Translations under genes and position numbers: made by a program
The notes under the pieces: model-generated
Databases searched by the model: none
Seen by the model: the letters and a program-made list of their open reading frames with translations, nothing else
Told to the model about the DNA's origin: nothing
Shown here: in pieces, positions 35,201-43,180 of the stretch
Numbering within the stretch: the stretch's first letter is position 1
How the letters are laid out: every line of letters begins with the position of its first letter
Assembly: GCA_902825945.1 (NCBI GenBank)
Contig: CADECY010000046.1
Location: forward strand, 1 to 58,484
Source of the DNA: an uncultured Acidobacteriota bacterium
Lineage (GTDB): Bacteria; Acidobacteriota; Terriglobia; Bryobacterales; Bryobacteraceae
Length of the DNA stretch: 58,484 nucleotides
Direction of reading: 5' to 3'

Positions 35201-35414
35201 GCCAAACGGAAGGCACGGCGCCGTTCACAAGCGGTTGCGGAAAATTCTGGATCGAGTTCGCGCCAGTTTCCGGAAAAGCCCGCCCGAAGGTGTGCGGAAT
35301 CCACGGCGGGTTGTTGGCCGCCAGCGGTCCGTACTTTTTGACGCGTACCTCGTTCGCCGGCTGGGCGAACAAGACGCCGCACGCGATCGCGAGCAGTGCC
35401 GCTAATTGACCCAT
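32289..35414 (-). CDS. Large secreted protein of unknown function
   Basis: A 1041-residue protein with a signal peptide (MGQLAALLAIACGVLFAQ). The N-terminal part has the strand SVWQADVRSRWSNGRVRHAVVSLPL, like the N-terminal module of YetA/exo-rhamnogalacturonan-lyase-type proteins, but this is only a weak resemblance. Several Cys pairs (AACSNPC, CGVANSGG, SQSNC) suggest disulfides. The second half, with SDELADAVLSMAH-type helices, looks like an alpha toroid found in polysaccharide lyases and GH families. I cannot name a function. The start overlaps the DUF3604 stop by 13 bases in another frame, so they are co-translated. Confidence 0.75.
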   Translation of the reverse strand: MGQLAALLAIACGVLFAQPANEVRVKKYGPLAANNPPWIPHTFGRAFPETGANSIQNFPQPLVNGAVPSVWQADVRSRWSNGRVRHAVVSLPLTGVTASLGDTRITFADNAAACSNPCTPVSQSEMLSLGWGAQLRAEAVPANGTSAFVFDAKAEIGAGRYETLISGPFHSRIKIHREDVGAARDFGWKRRAVVRATATVIMGSVSLAVEDTSNLAQALQTAQFIEGFFLDGAGNSDRIRVCGVANSGGSPTILLGASQSNCAATPSDQGFVPSANFSSGTLIEFEMPGEFTLQLERPLNRTDSRIYLTGPANVLNTIAPEEASILQIGAMYLRTCAKQFTGAASLRATIGYGVCTASPIGRGWYGSANPGIAFPVGTVVKAALHGQVWSDAPAAVYKSLHPVIVADIYRSGGSAFVKVEFRVENERTRQDQLYRVDLRTGPNLERAVWSSGAIRHIASTRWRRVAWDADAAGTPPALRTDHSTAYLSDVGVNPLDPNAGVADSAVDAEFSKIFRHDSGWHLGYAVTDSAAVNSSTFNTGSAPAVLQHGVVNDRCAAPTLASWDQSAIFAGPKHIARDNAGPVIRLLNGGGGRPEIGVLTKAQAIWLQAQSSNASFADELADAVLSMAHCLGYIPVHLREPEPRGLGRGQPVTLDGRPSFNSVLPHAAADPADSIPAIGLQTTNGWVINSGTLSHFPPLAFLPYVLTGDDYFLDLIQTAAGFALLADGSVYPVSAASLNLAERRRSRGKRLGLLPVTDGTRTFAWGYRDLGHAAWASRAGTAGQAYFESRLLNNAAALNGMFGSINCAPPSSDPLSDPVTVLEAECFGRWHRGFNAANPTRMFWVGSRQFNDVPDFTDRTRAASIESPWMTSYLFGALGWIARLGYPQADFARQEMGKLFVTYASDDQTVYAGTWYRIPSEPCHSFDGGVGALCFSGASDTHASAARVGFSSWQQLKASYLFLPDQFALTSHYSEPDGYAIMFLGALGSLPSSTGCLDGSLAGCTRDAAHDNLRLRVERALGASIQFAVYQFDPRWAIQKR

Positions 35415-37765
35415 ACGGGACTGGACCATGCCTTGTTGGTATCGAGTTGCTCGGCCCGGAGGTAGAAGTAGTCCCCAGGCTTCGGTGCCTCGTTGTGTTG
35501 GAACTGAAAAGACGCGTCCATCGGGGCGCTGGGATTCATCATCTCGCAGTCGATGTAGAACGCCGGCTCCACGCCCATGCGCTCCATGTACGGATGCCGC
35601 TCGCGCGCTTTCTGACGCCAGGAGAACATACCGTCCCGCTTCAACTGTTCGACGGGCAAGCGCATCTCCACGGGTCCGAGAGTCTGCTCGTCGAACTGGC
35701 GGAACACGATCTCGCCCGAGGCTTCGGAGAGATCGACGAGAACGCCGTCGCGGTCACCCGAAACCGCGGCTGTCTCCCACGTGATGCGAACACCCGCCGC
35801 TTCGACGTGCTCGAACCCCTGATCGAGATTCACGGGCTTCAACAGCCGCAACCGGCCTTGCGTCACACGAATCTCGCCTTTTCGCAGACCCACGGCGGCG
35901 CGCCGTTGATACAGGTTGTCGCCCCACACGATCCTTGCCGTCGATCCAGCCGCGCGTGCCGGCCGTACCGTATGGATGACGCGGCCGTTCTTCACGAGTT
36001 CGATCGCGGCGAGCGGCGCGGTGCCCGAGACCGCCGCTTCGATGCGAATGTCCTTGTCCATGGCCGAAGAGATCTCTCCGCCCATCGCTTCGCGATTCAC
36101 GCGGAACTCCACGATCATGCGCTGGTTGCCCGTGGTAGCGAAACTGTGGCGCTGATACAGGCCATCCCAGATGTCGCGCCGGTTTTTCCCATGGGACCAC
36201 ACGCCCGCAAGCCCGTTCGAATTGACGTAGATGAGGCCCGGATACGCGGTTCCCATCGAAGTGGTGTGCGTATCGCCGGCCGCGATCGCACCCAAGCGAA
36301 TTCCGTTGTCCAGATGCTTCCTCCACGACTCTTCGAAGACTCCGTGAACGGAGGCGATCTCGAACAGCCGCTCGATGCGCGGATCGGTTGGGTGCGACCA
36401 ATCCGGAGGCGCTCCGCCGATATGCGGGATCACGAGCGCCGGAACCTTCGCCATCTTGATCGTCTCGAGCATCTTGCCGATTGGCGCCATCGGATCGGAG
36501 GGATCGAGCTGCATCGTGCTTTTGGCCGAATCGGCGTTGAAGAAGACGTTGTGATGCCCGCCCGCGGGCGTGCCGACGCTATATTCGTATCCAAGCAACG
36601 AGACGAAGCCTTGCCAGCCGTTCATCTCCTTGGTGACGCGCTGGAGTTCGGGCCAGTTCTCGCGCGGAAACTGCTGCTTGATCGCGAGCTGAGGTCCGGT
36701 GACACTCAGTGGCATGTGATGCGGCGTCACCGCGCCGAAATCGAGAAGACCCACTCGGCGTCCGTAGAGATAGAGCTCTTCGAACACTCCGCGTCCGTCG
36801 GCGAGATAGGTGTGCTGATGCAGTTCACCGTAGTAGGCGCGCCACACGGGATCCCTGCGGACCCACACTGGATTGCTCCGCGCCGAATAGCGGCCATCGG
36901 CGGTGCGCGCCTCGATCCGCACCGTGCCTTCGCGTGACACCATTACGTCTCGCGCGATGTAGTGCAGCAACGCGGGATCGTAGGTGACGGTTCCTCCCGT
37001 GAGTCCATCGCCGGACAGACGCAGGTCGAGTCCGGAGGGATTCTTCGCGAGCGACACCCATTCGTCTTCGGGCACCACCTCGACGGTGAACGCTTCGCCC
37101 ACAGCCACGACGGATGGCGCTTGTACCCGAAGCTTGCGTAGCGGACCGCCGGTGACGCGCAGCATCGCATCCCCGCCATAACCAACCGGCGCTCCCTTGC
37201 GAGTGATCGCGACGCGGAAGTTGAATAGGTTCTCCTCGTAATACTGCATGCGAACACCAGCGGTGCCACCGAGATCGAACGTGACCTTGTCGCCCCGCTT
37301 CAGCGTGCCGTGTTCGATGTCGAAACCCGCGGCCTTTCGATACGGGAACACAGGCGGTGTGTTGCGCTGGACCCAGTTCGTGTAGACCACGGGCTTCGCG
37401 GTTACGTTCGCTGCCGTGGTCTGCGCGGAGAAGTGGGCGGGCGCGTTGGAGTCCGCGATCTGGAACTCCTCCGAATCGCTGGTGAAGTGCTTCCAGATTT
37501 CGACCGCCATTCCGGGCCCCACCGCGAGATCGCCGAGCGTGTATTCGATTCGCACGCGGGTTCGGGCGCCCGCTTCGGCGACCGGTGCCGACAGCAGGCG
37601 CACGGTTCCATGCAGCTTGTATTCCGGCGGAAAGTAGGCTCCGGGCTGATACTTGACCGCGCGCTCGCCAATCGCGGTTCGAGCCGGTCGTGGCTGCGAG
37701 AAGAGCGTCCACGCGACGGTGCCCGCTGCCACGATGAAGGTCGCGATTCGACGGGCGCCGTGCAT
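35402..37765 (-). CDS. DUF3604 (PHP-like) secreted protein
   Basis: The 787-residue protein has a signal-anchor (MHGARRIATFIVAAGTVAWTLF), a long beta-rich section and a PHP-like metal domain starting at YYGELHQHTYLADGRGVFEELY, with later FGAVTPHHMPL, GGHHNVFF, LVIPHIGG and AAGDTHTTSMG supplying His and Asp ligands. This matches DUF3604, a predicted metal-dependent phosphoesterase family of the periplasm. The ATG overlaps the TonB-dependent receptor's TGA by one base, and its own end overlaps the next gene, so three minus-strand genes form one operon. A job in processing material imported by the receptor is plausible. Confidence 0.88.
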   Translation of the reverse strand: MHGARRIATFIVAAGTVAWTLFSQPRPARTAIGERAVKYQPGAYFPPEYKLHGTVRLLSAPVAEAGARTRVRIEYTLGDLAVGPGMAVEIWKHFTSDSEEFQIADSNAPAHFSAQTTAANVTAKPVVYTNWVQRNTPPVFPYRKAAGFDIEHGTLKRGDKVTFDLGGTAGVRMQYYEENLFNFRVAITRKGAPVGYGGDAMLRVTGGPLRKLRVQAPSVVAVGEAFTVEVVPEDEWVSLAKNPSGLDLRLSGDGLTGGTVTYDPALLHYIARDVMVSREGTVRIEARTADGRYSARSNPVWVRRDPVWRAYYGELHQHTYLADGRGVFEELYLYGRRVGLLDFGAVTPHHMPLSVTGPQLAIKQQFPRENWPELQRVTKEMNGWQGFVSLLGYEYSVGTPAGGHHNVFFNADSAKSTMQLDPSDPMAPIGKMLETIKMAKVPALVIPHIGGAPPDWSHPTDPRIERLFEIASVHGVFEESWRKHLDNGIRLGAIAAGDTHTTSMGTAYPGLIYVNSNGLAGVWSHGKNRRDIWDGLYQRHSFATTGNQRMIVEFRVNREAMGGEISSAMDKDIRIEAAVSGTAPLAAIELVKNGRVIHTVRPARAAGSTARIVWGDNLYQRRAAVGLRKGEIRVTQGRLRLLKPVNLDQGFEHVEAAGVRITWETAAVSGDRDGVLVDLSEASGEIVFRQFDEQTLGPVEMRLPVEQLKRDGMFSWRQKARERHPYMERMGVEPAFYIDCEMMNPSAPMDASFQFQHNEAPKPGDYFYLRAEQLDTNKAWSSPVWVN

Positions 37766-40700
37766 CAGAATCTGTAGTGTAGTCCGAGTTGGTTGATTCG
37801 CGCTTGGTTGCCTGCGATGAGTCCGGTGATCAGTCCGAAACTCGGATTTCCGCGACCGCCCACCGGGCTGCCGAAGTTGGCACGATTGATGAAGTTCAGG
37901 CTCTCCCACCGGAACTGTAGCTTGTGGTTCTCCCAGGGCATGCGGAAATCCTTGAGCACCGACAAATCGCCGATGATCGCGCCGGGTCCGCTGGCGATCG
38001 CGCGTCCCGCGTTGCCGAACGTCAGGGCCGCGGGCGCGCTGAAGATGCCCGTCTGGAAGAACGTCTGGCGAAGCACGTTTGCGCGCCAATCCGGGTTGCG
38101 CTGGTAGGGCCCGTTGACATTCGATCTCACCGCCGCCGCCGTGGTATAGATGGCGCCGGGATTGTTCTCGACCACACCGAACGGAGCGCCCGTGCGAAGC
38201 TCGAGGATCAGACCGGTCGACCATCCGCCCGCCACCGCGTCGAGCACGCGATTCTCGATGTTCATGCGCCGGCCCTTGCCGAACGGCAGCTCCCAGACGG
38301 AGTTTCCGATCCAGCGGTGCGCGATGTTGTTTCCGGCAAGTCCACGATCGGCGCGGCGATCATGGAAGTTAGCAATCGCGGCGGTGCTCCCGAGCTCGTT
38401 GCGTGAATTCACGTCATCGATCAGTTTGGACCACGTGTAGTTCATGCCGAACTGCAACCCGCGCGAGTAGCGCTTCTCGAGCCGCAGATTCATGCCGTGA
38501 TAGTTCGAATTGCCGATCGTCGGAGAGTGGACGCTCACGTTCGAGAACTGCGGGAACGGGCGCAGGGCTTGGACGTTTCCGGCGCGCATCCGCGCGGGAT
38601 CGACCTGATTGATCGTGCGCGTACCCGTAACCGTCAGCTTGTGTCCAAGCGTGCCCAGATATCCGATCTCGGCCACCATGTTTCCGGGAAGCTGGCGCTG
38701 GACGTTGAGGTTAAACGTCTCGAGGTAGGGGATCGGCCGCTTGCCGGGCTCGAAGAACTCCACCGCGAATACCGGATTCTGCCCGATCGGAACCGCGCCG
38801 AATCCGGGTGTGAGGTCGTTCGCTACCGTGGGCGGAAGCCCGTTGCGCAACTGGATCGCGGCGGTGTTGCCGCCGTCCGGCGAGGTAACATTCACCGCGG
38901 TGCTGAATCCCGCGCGAACCGCGAGCGGAGTCGCCTGATCGTACTGGCCGATATAGAGGAGGGCGCCGCCGCCGCGCACCACCCACTTCTCCCGGACCTT
39001 CCAGGCGAAGCCCACGCGCGGCCCGAAGTTGTTGTAGTCGAAGCCGGATGCATACTTCGAAAGTCCGTCGCGGCCGCTGAACGTGATCACGCCCGGGCAG
39101 TTGCACACGGGATTGATCTTGGCGCGATCGAACGAGTTCTGCTGGTTGATGCTTTCGTATCGCGGCGTATCGACATCCCAGCGCAGGCCGAGATTGAGCG
39201 TGAAGTTCGAAGTCACCTTCCAGTCGGTTTGCGCGAACAGGCCCATCGTCGCGCCATTGGAGATGATCGATTTCGATTCGTCCCGCGATCCCGCCGAGAC
39301 GTGACCCAGCAGCAGTGACGCGAGCGCATCGGCGGTGCCGGTGGGCGCGAAGGTGAAACTCCCGCCCGCGGTTCCGAGAGGCGTGTCGTTGTTGGTGGAC
39401 TTGCGGTACTCTCCGCCGAACTTCATCGTGTGCTTGCCGCGGATCTTGGTGACCGACGCCGTATAATGATCGCCGCGAATCGGCTCCTGAATCCGTTCCT
39501 GCTCGCCGCGGCCGAACGATTCGAGTCCGGTAATGTTCACGCGTGGGAAGTAAAGGGGGTTCGTCCCGCGCAAACCGATCTTCTCCGGAATGCCTAGGCC
39601 TTTGCTCGCCGTGATCGGGCGGAACTTCCGCCGGTCCCAGGAGTAGCGCGCTTCGAGGATCGTGGTGGGCGAGAAGGTGTGGATCCAGGTGGGCGACCAA
39701 CTGAAGAAGCTGTTGGCGATCGTCTCGCCGTACTGATCGGTGTTGTCGCGGAAAACCGGTTTCTGGAACGACTCGTTGATGTTCTGCAGGTGCCGGAAAT
39801 AGAAGCGGTCCTTCGTGGAGAACGTGTGATCGAAGCGGACCACGATCACGTGTGCGTCGCTTCCGGTCGGGTTGTTGACGCGGTAGTTCGAGGTGCGTGT
39901 CGGCTGCCCGGCGACGTTGGGCTCAGGATAGTATTGCGCAATGGAACGCCCCACCGGATCCATCCGCGCGGCGGGAATCGTGTTGTTCGGAAACGGAGCG
40001 AACGCAGCGGCCGGATCGTTGACGCGGCCCGCGAAGACACCGCCGATTTCCGCGGCTGTAGGTACGTTGAGCAGACGTGTCTGCTGGCTGCGCGTCTTGA
40101 TCCACTCCGTGTTGGCGAAGAAGAAGGTGCGATTCCTGGCAATCGGGCCGGAGAAGCTTCCGCCGTATTGGTTGTAACGCAAGACGGGTTTGCGCGCGGC
40201 GAAGAAGTTGCGAGCGTCGAGCGCGTCGTTCCGCAGGAATTCGTAGGCGGATCCGTGCCACTGATTGGTGCCCGATCGGGTGGTCATTTGGACCGCGCCG
40301 CCACCCGAGCGTCCGAGCTCGGCCTTGAAGTTCGAAATCTCGACGTTGAACTCCTCCAGCGAATCGATCGGCGGGTCGAAGGTGAGCGTCGCCACACCGA
40401 GCAGGATGTTCTGCGCATTCCCGCCGTCGATTGTGAAGTTGGTGTTGTCGCCACGGCCGCCGGCCATGGTGAAGTTCGAGCCCGTGCCGTTCTGCACGAC
40501 GAATCCGCTCAGCCGGGCGAGCGACGCCGCACGCCGGCCGACGAGTGGCATATTGGCGATGGTCTCGCGGCGGATCACGTTGCCGACCGACGACGACTCG
40601 CTCTTGAGCAGCGGAGCTTCGGCCTCGACCGTCACTGCTTCGGTGACGCCGCCCACTTCGAGGCGGACATCGGCGCGTGACGCGGCGCCCGTTTCGATCA

Positions 40701-40974
40701 CGATACCGGTTTCCCGATACTGCTTGAAACCCGCGTGCTCCACCTTCAACTCATAGGTTCCGGGCTTGAGCAGCGGAATCGTGTAAGCCCCGGCCGAACT
40801 CGAGACGGCGGTGAACTGTTCGCCGGTGAGCGTGTTGACGATTTGAACGTTCACTTCGGGAACGACTGCTCCCGAGTTGTCGGAAACGGTTCCGGTAAGC
40901 GAACTGGTTTGCGCGATGCAGGGCGCCAGCCACATCGCGAGCAAGACAAGGCAGCGAGGTTTGAAAAGACCCAT
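37765..40974 (-). CDS. TonB-dependent receptor, Oar/CarboxypepD_reg-like
   Basis: The 1069-residue outer-membrane protein has a signal peptide (about 1-21) and a carboxypeptidase-regulatory-like beta-sandwich at 24-110 (LTGTVSDNSGAVVPEVNVQIVNTLTGE, YTIPLLKPGTYELKVEHAGFK). The plug follows, with IANMPLVGRRAASLARLSGF and FTIDGGNAQNILLGV. A long beta barrel ends in an aromatic residue (NQLGLHYRF), the usual assembly signal. This is the Oar-like receptor class that Solibacter-type genomes have in dozens. The cargo is unknown. It is the first gene of the operon with DUF3604 and the large unknown secreted protein. Confidence 0.93.
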   Translation of the reverse strand: MGLFKPRCLVLLAMWLAPCIAQTSSLTGTVSDNSGAVVPEVNVQIVNTLTGEQFTAVSSSAGAYTIPLLKPGTYELKVEHAGFKQYRETGIVIETGAASRADVRLEVGGVTEAVTVEAEAPLLKSESSSVGNVIRRETIANMPLVGRRAASLARLSGFVVQNGTGSNFTMAGGRGDNTNFTIDGGNAQNILLGVATLTFDPPIDSLEEFNVEISNFKAELGRSGGGAVQMTTRSGTNQWHGSAYEFLRNDALDARNFFAARKPVLRYNQYGGSFSGPIARNRTFFFANTEWIKTRSQQTRLLNVPTAAEIGGVFAGRVNDPAAAFAPFPNNTIPAARMDPVGRSIAQYYPEPNVAGQPTRTSNYRVNNPTGSDAHVIVVRFDHTFSTKDRFYFRHLQNINESFQKPVFRDNTDQYGETIANSFFSWSPTWIHTFSPTTILEARYSWDRRKFRPITASKGLGIPEKIGLRGTNPLYFPRVNITGLESFGRGEQERIQEPIRGDHYTASVTKIRGKHTMKFGGEYRKSTNNDTPLGTAGGSFTFAPTGTADALASLLLGHVSAGSRDESKSIISNGATMGLFAQTDWKVTSNFTLNLGLRWDVDTPRYESINQQNSFDRAKINPVCNCPGVITFSGRDGLSKYASGFDYNNFGPRVGFAWKVREKWVVRGGGALLYIGQYDQATPLAVRAGFSTAVNVTSPDGGNTAAIQLRNGLPPTVANDLTPGFGAVPIGQNPVFAVEFFEPGKRPIPYLETFNLNVQRQLPGNMVAEIGYLGTLGHKLTVTGTRTINQVDPARMRAGNVQALRPFPQFSNVSVHSPTIGNSNYHGMNLRLEKRYSRGLQFGMNYTWSKLIDDVNSRNELGSTAAIANFHDRRADRGLAGNNIAHRWIGNSVWELPFGKGRRMNIENRVLDAVAGGWSTGLILELRTGAPFGVVENNPGAIYTTAAAVRSNVNGPYQRNPDWRANVLRQTFFQTGIFSAPAALTFGNAGRAIASGPGAIIGDLSVLKDFRMPWENHKLQFRWESLNFINRANFGSPVGGRGNPSFGLITGLIAGNQARINQLGLHYRF

Positions 40975-41056
40975 GAGGAAAAGGATAAGGTATTCCGCGA
41001 AGCCGCGCTCTCTAGGCAGCGCGCGCCGGCTGTTCCGGCGTCACCCTTGCGAGCCG

Positions 41057-41575
41057 CTACGGCAGCGAACAGACGTTCGCCGTCTTCCAATCCCGGTTCG
41101 GCGGAACTCCCAGCTTGGCCTCGAACCGGTTCTCTCCCCGCAACCACTCCGAGAGCGGACGTGTGCCGATGCGAATCTGAGCCCGCCGGAGCATCGCGCT
41201 CAAGAAGCGGACCTCGGCCAACAGGTTCCGCTCGGGATGCCCGCGCGCCTCCCGCTTCACGCTCACTTGCCCCTTTTCCACCCACAGCAAACCCCACTTG
41301 GGCGGTAGGTCCTTCACCTGAATCACACCACCGGGGCAGAGATAGTAGCGCCTGTGCCCCATTCCCTCCCATGGGCTCTTGCGGACCGCCTTGCCCGCGT
41401 CACGCAGGAAATCCGCGCGAGTCACCTTGCATTCGACCAGCACGGAACCCGCTTCGGGAGCCCATCCGATCACATCCGGGTTCTCGAGCGCCGCGGTCGC
41501 GTATTCCGACAGCACGACCGAGCAATTCCGGCCGAGCCACTTCATGCCGATCGAGACCAACGTCGAGTGCCGCAA
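41057..41575 (-). CDS. PD-(D/E)XK-like predicted nuclease
   Basis: The 172-residue protein contains LENPDVIGWAPEAGSVLVECKVTRADFLRD, a restriction-like D-x(n)-E-x-K core (ECK), followed by MGHRRYYLCPGGVIQVKDLPPKWGLLWV. This layout recurs in an uncharacterised PD-(D/E)XK-like family. I chose the TTG at 41575 over the ATG at 41641 because a TATAAT box at 41591-41596 lies between them; a transcript from it would begin after the ATG, and AGGTCTAGG sits just before the TTG. It is divergent from the GNAT gene. Confidence 0.65.
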   Translation of the reverse strand: MRHSTLVSIGMKWLGRNCSVVLSEYATAALENPDVIGWAPEAGSVLVECKVTRADFLRDAGKAVRKSPWEGMGHRRYYLCPGGVIQVKDLPPKWGLLWVEKGQVSVKREARGHPERNLLAEVRFLSAMLRRAQIRIGTRPLSEWLRGENRFEAKLGVPPNRDWKTANVCSLP

Positions 41576-41590
41576 ACCTAGACCTAAAAC

Positions 41591-41596
41591 ATTATA
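41591..41596 (-). promoter_or_regulatory. TATAAT -10 box for the PD-(D/E)XK-like gene
   Basis: The minus strand reads TATAAT, a perfect -10 consensus, 16 bases before the proposed TTG start. No good -35 is visible 16-18 bases upstream. A 14-bp palindrome (GCTGGCGCGCCAGC) at 41617-41630 covers the -35 position and could be an operator. The promoter decides the start of the gene downstream. Confidence 0.5.
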
Positions 41597-41655
41597 TCGC
41601 TCGAATGTTTCTGCACGCTGGCGCGCCAGCAAACCGAACACCCTACACTGAATCG

Positions 41656-42162
41656 ATGAGCGTCACCGGAATCCGCGCTGAACAGCCCGGTGACCCGGGC
41701 TCCATCCGGTCGCTCGTCACCGCGGCGTTCGGAAGGCCGGACGAAGCGGATCTGATCGAAGCCCTCCACGCCGAACAGGCTGTGCTCGCTTCCTTTGTCG
41801 CAAGCCAGGCCGGCACGCTGACCGGTCACGTCCTGTTCAGCCGAATGTTCATCGAAGATGGCGCGATCCGGATACCGGCGGTGGCGCTCGCACCGATGGC
41901 TGTCCACCCTGCCCACCAGCGCAAGGGGGTTGGCGGCCAGTTGGTCCGTCATGGGCTGGACTGGCTTCGCGAACACGGCGAGTCCATCGTGATCGTGCTG
42001 GGCCATCCGTCTTACTATCCCCGCTTCGGATTCAGTTCACTGGCTGCGGAGGCGATCGAGAGCCCTTTCCGGAAGGAAGCGTTCATGGCGCTCGAACTCG
42101 TTCCCGGCGCACTGCGGGGAGTCTCTGGCAGGGTCCGTTACGCCCGTGCCTTTCGGCTATGA
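41656..42162 (+). CDS. GNAT family N-acetyltransferase
   Basis: The 168-residue protein shows the GNAT fold: RAEQPGDPGSIRSLVTAAFG, ALAPMAVHPAHQRKGVGGQLVRHGLDW with the Q-x-x-G-x-G/A acetyl-CoA loop (QRKGVG), then IVIVLGHPSYYPRFGFSSL. The last motif (GHPxYYPRFGF) marks the YhbS/putative acetyltransferase subgroup. The acceptor is unknown. It is a single-gene unit whose stop lies 13 bp from the convergent amidohydrolase's end. Confidence 0.9.
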   Translation: MSVTGIRAEQPGDPGSIRSLVTAAFGRPDEADLIEALHAEQAVLASFVASQAGTLTGHVLFSRMFIEDGAIRIPAVALAPMAVHPAHQRKGVGGQLVRHGLDWLREHGESIVIVLGHPSYYPRFGFSSLAAEAIESPFRKEAFMALELVPGALRGVSGRVRYARAFRL

Positions 42163-42175
42163 ACGCACCCGGGAG

Positions 42176-43180
42176 TCAGAGTCCGTACAACTCTGCGGCA
42201 TTCCCAAAGAACACCGCCTCGACTTCCGCGTCCGTCAACCGCAGACTCCGGCAAGCGACCTTCAACGCCCGCAGCGATTCGATCGCGACCAGCGTCAGCC
42301 GGATCTCGGCGTACGAAGCCTCGAGCTTGGTGTTCTCCGCCGACAGCCAGAGAAACGAATCGCCGATCGCGACGCAGCGCGAGCGCAAATGGGTCACCGG
42401 GAAATCGGCGCCGTAGAGCAGGCGCGAAACGCCGAGCGTCTGCACGATCGCTTCGAAAGCGCCCGAGTCGGTGACCGCGCTCGTGTCGCACCAGACGTTC
42501 CGCAGTCCGCCCAACGCCCCGATACCTTCGATCGTATGGTGCGGGTTGAAGCCGCGCGCGGCATGGGCGAGGATCATCCGCATGTTCGGATACGTCTCGC
42601 AGTAGCGGCGGATCGTTGCCTGATTCGCCGCGTCAGCCATCGCACGCGCCTTCACCATGTGCAGCGTGATCGATAGTCCTTCCTCATGCGCGATCCGCAC
42701 ATGCGGTTCGGCGAGATAGTGCTCGACGTTTGCCTCCCACGTCGGACCGGTGTGGCCCTGCGCGTAGATGTGGTAGCACTTGAGTCCGGCGAACTTCTCG
42801 CGGCGCACGGTCTCGCGCACGAACTCGGGATCCATGTCCGGCGTGATCAGCATCTGAGCGCGCGACTTCGGGTGCGGCCGGACCTCGCTCGCCAGAAAAC
42901 GGTTGGCCTCGTTCGTGTCGAGACTCAGATGTGGATAGGGAAACAGCAGTCCATCGCACTCGCGGCCCGGATGGATCATGTCCATCCACTCGCGGAAGGC
43001 GGTGAAGTCGGCCACCGAGGGCCCGCTCCGTAACCAGTCCGGAGCTTTGTCATCTCGGAACTGCGCGAGCGTATAGAGATGACCGTGCGCGTCGAAGATC
43101 CGGTCAGGCACGAACGAATCGAGCTCGCGCTGGAAGATCTCGCGATCGTAGTCGGTGACGGACCAGTTCGCCATCCCCAT
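42176..43180 (-). CDS. Amidohydrolase family protein (amidohydrolase-2 type)
   Basis: The 334-residue TIM-barrel protein has RIFDAHGHLYTL (HxH metal ligands), GLKCYHIYAQGHTGP, SITLHMVKARAMAD, MILAHAARGFNP and the terminal LLYGADFPVTHL with the Asp ligand. It has no signal peptide, unlike the amidohydrolase at 9616, and is not closely similar to it. Such enzymes act as hydrolases or decarboxylases on small molecules. The ATG at 43180 overlaps the upstream gene's TAA (TAATG), so it is translationally coupled to the propeller protein. Confidence 0.85.
   Translation of the reverse strand: MGMANWSVTDYDREIFQRELDSFVPDRIFDAHGHLYTLAQFRDDKAPDWLRSGPSVADFTAFREWMDMIHPGRECDGLLFPYPHLSLDTNEANRFLASEVRPHPKSRAQMLITPDMDPEFVRETVRREKFAGLKCYHIYAQGHTGPTWEANVEHYLAEPHVRIAHEEGLSITLHMVKARAMADAANQATIRRYCETYPNMRMILAHAARGFNPHHTIEGIGALGGLRNVWCDTSAVTDSGAFEAIVQTLGVSRLLYGADFPVTHLRSRCVAIGDSFLWLSAENTKLEASYAEIRLTLVAIESLRALKVACRSLRLTDAEVEAVFFGNAAELYGL

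Noticed and set aside
33099..35405. 768-codon plus-strand open frame
   Set aside because: It is antisense to the large secreted protein, whose frame has a signal peptide and ordered strands; the plus frame has shadow-type composition.
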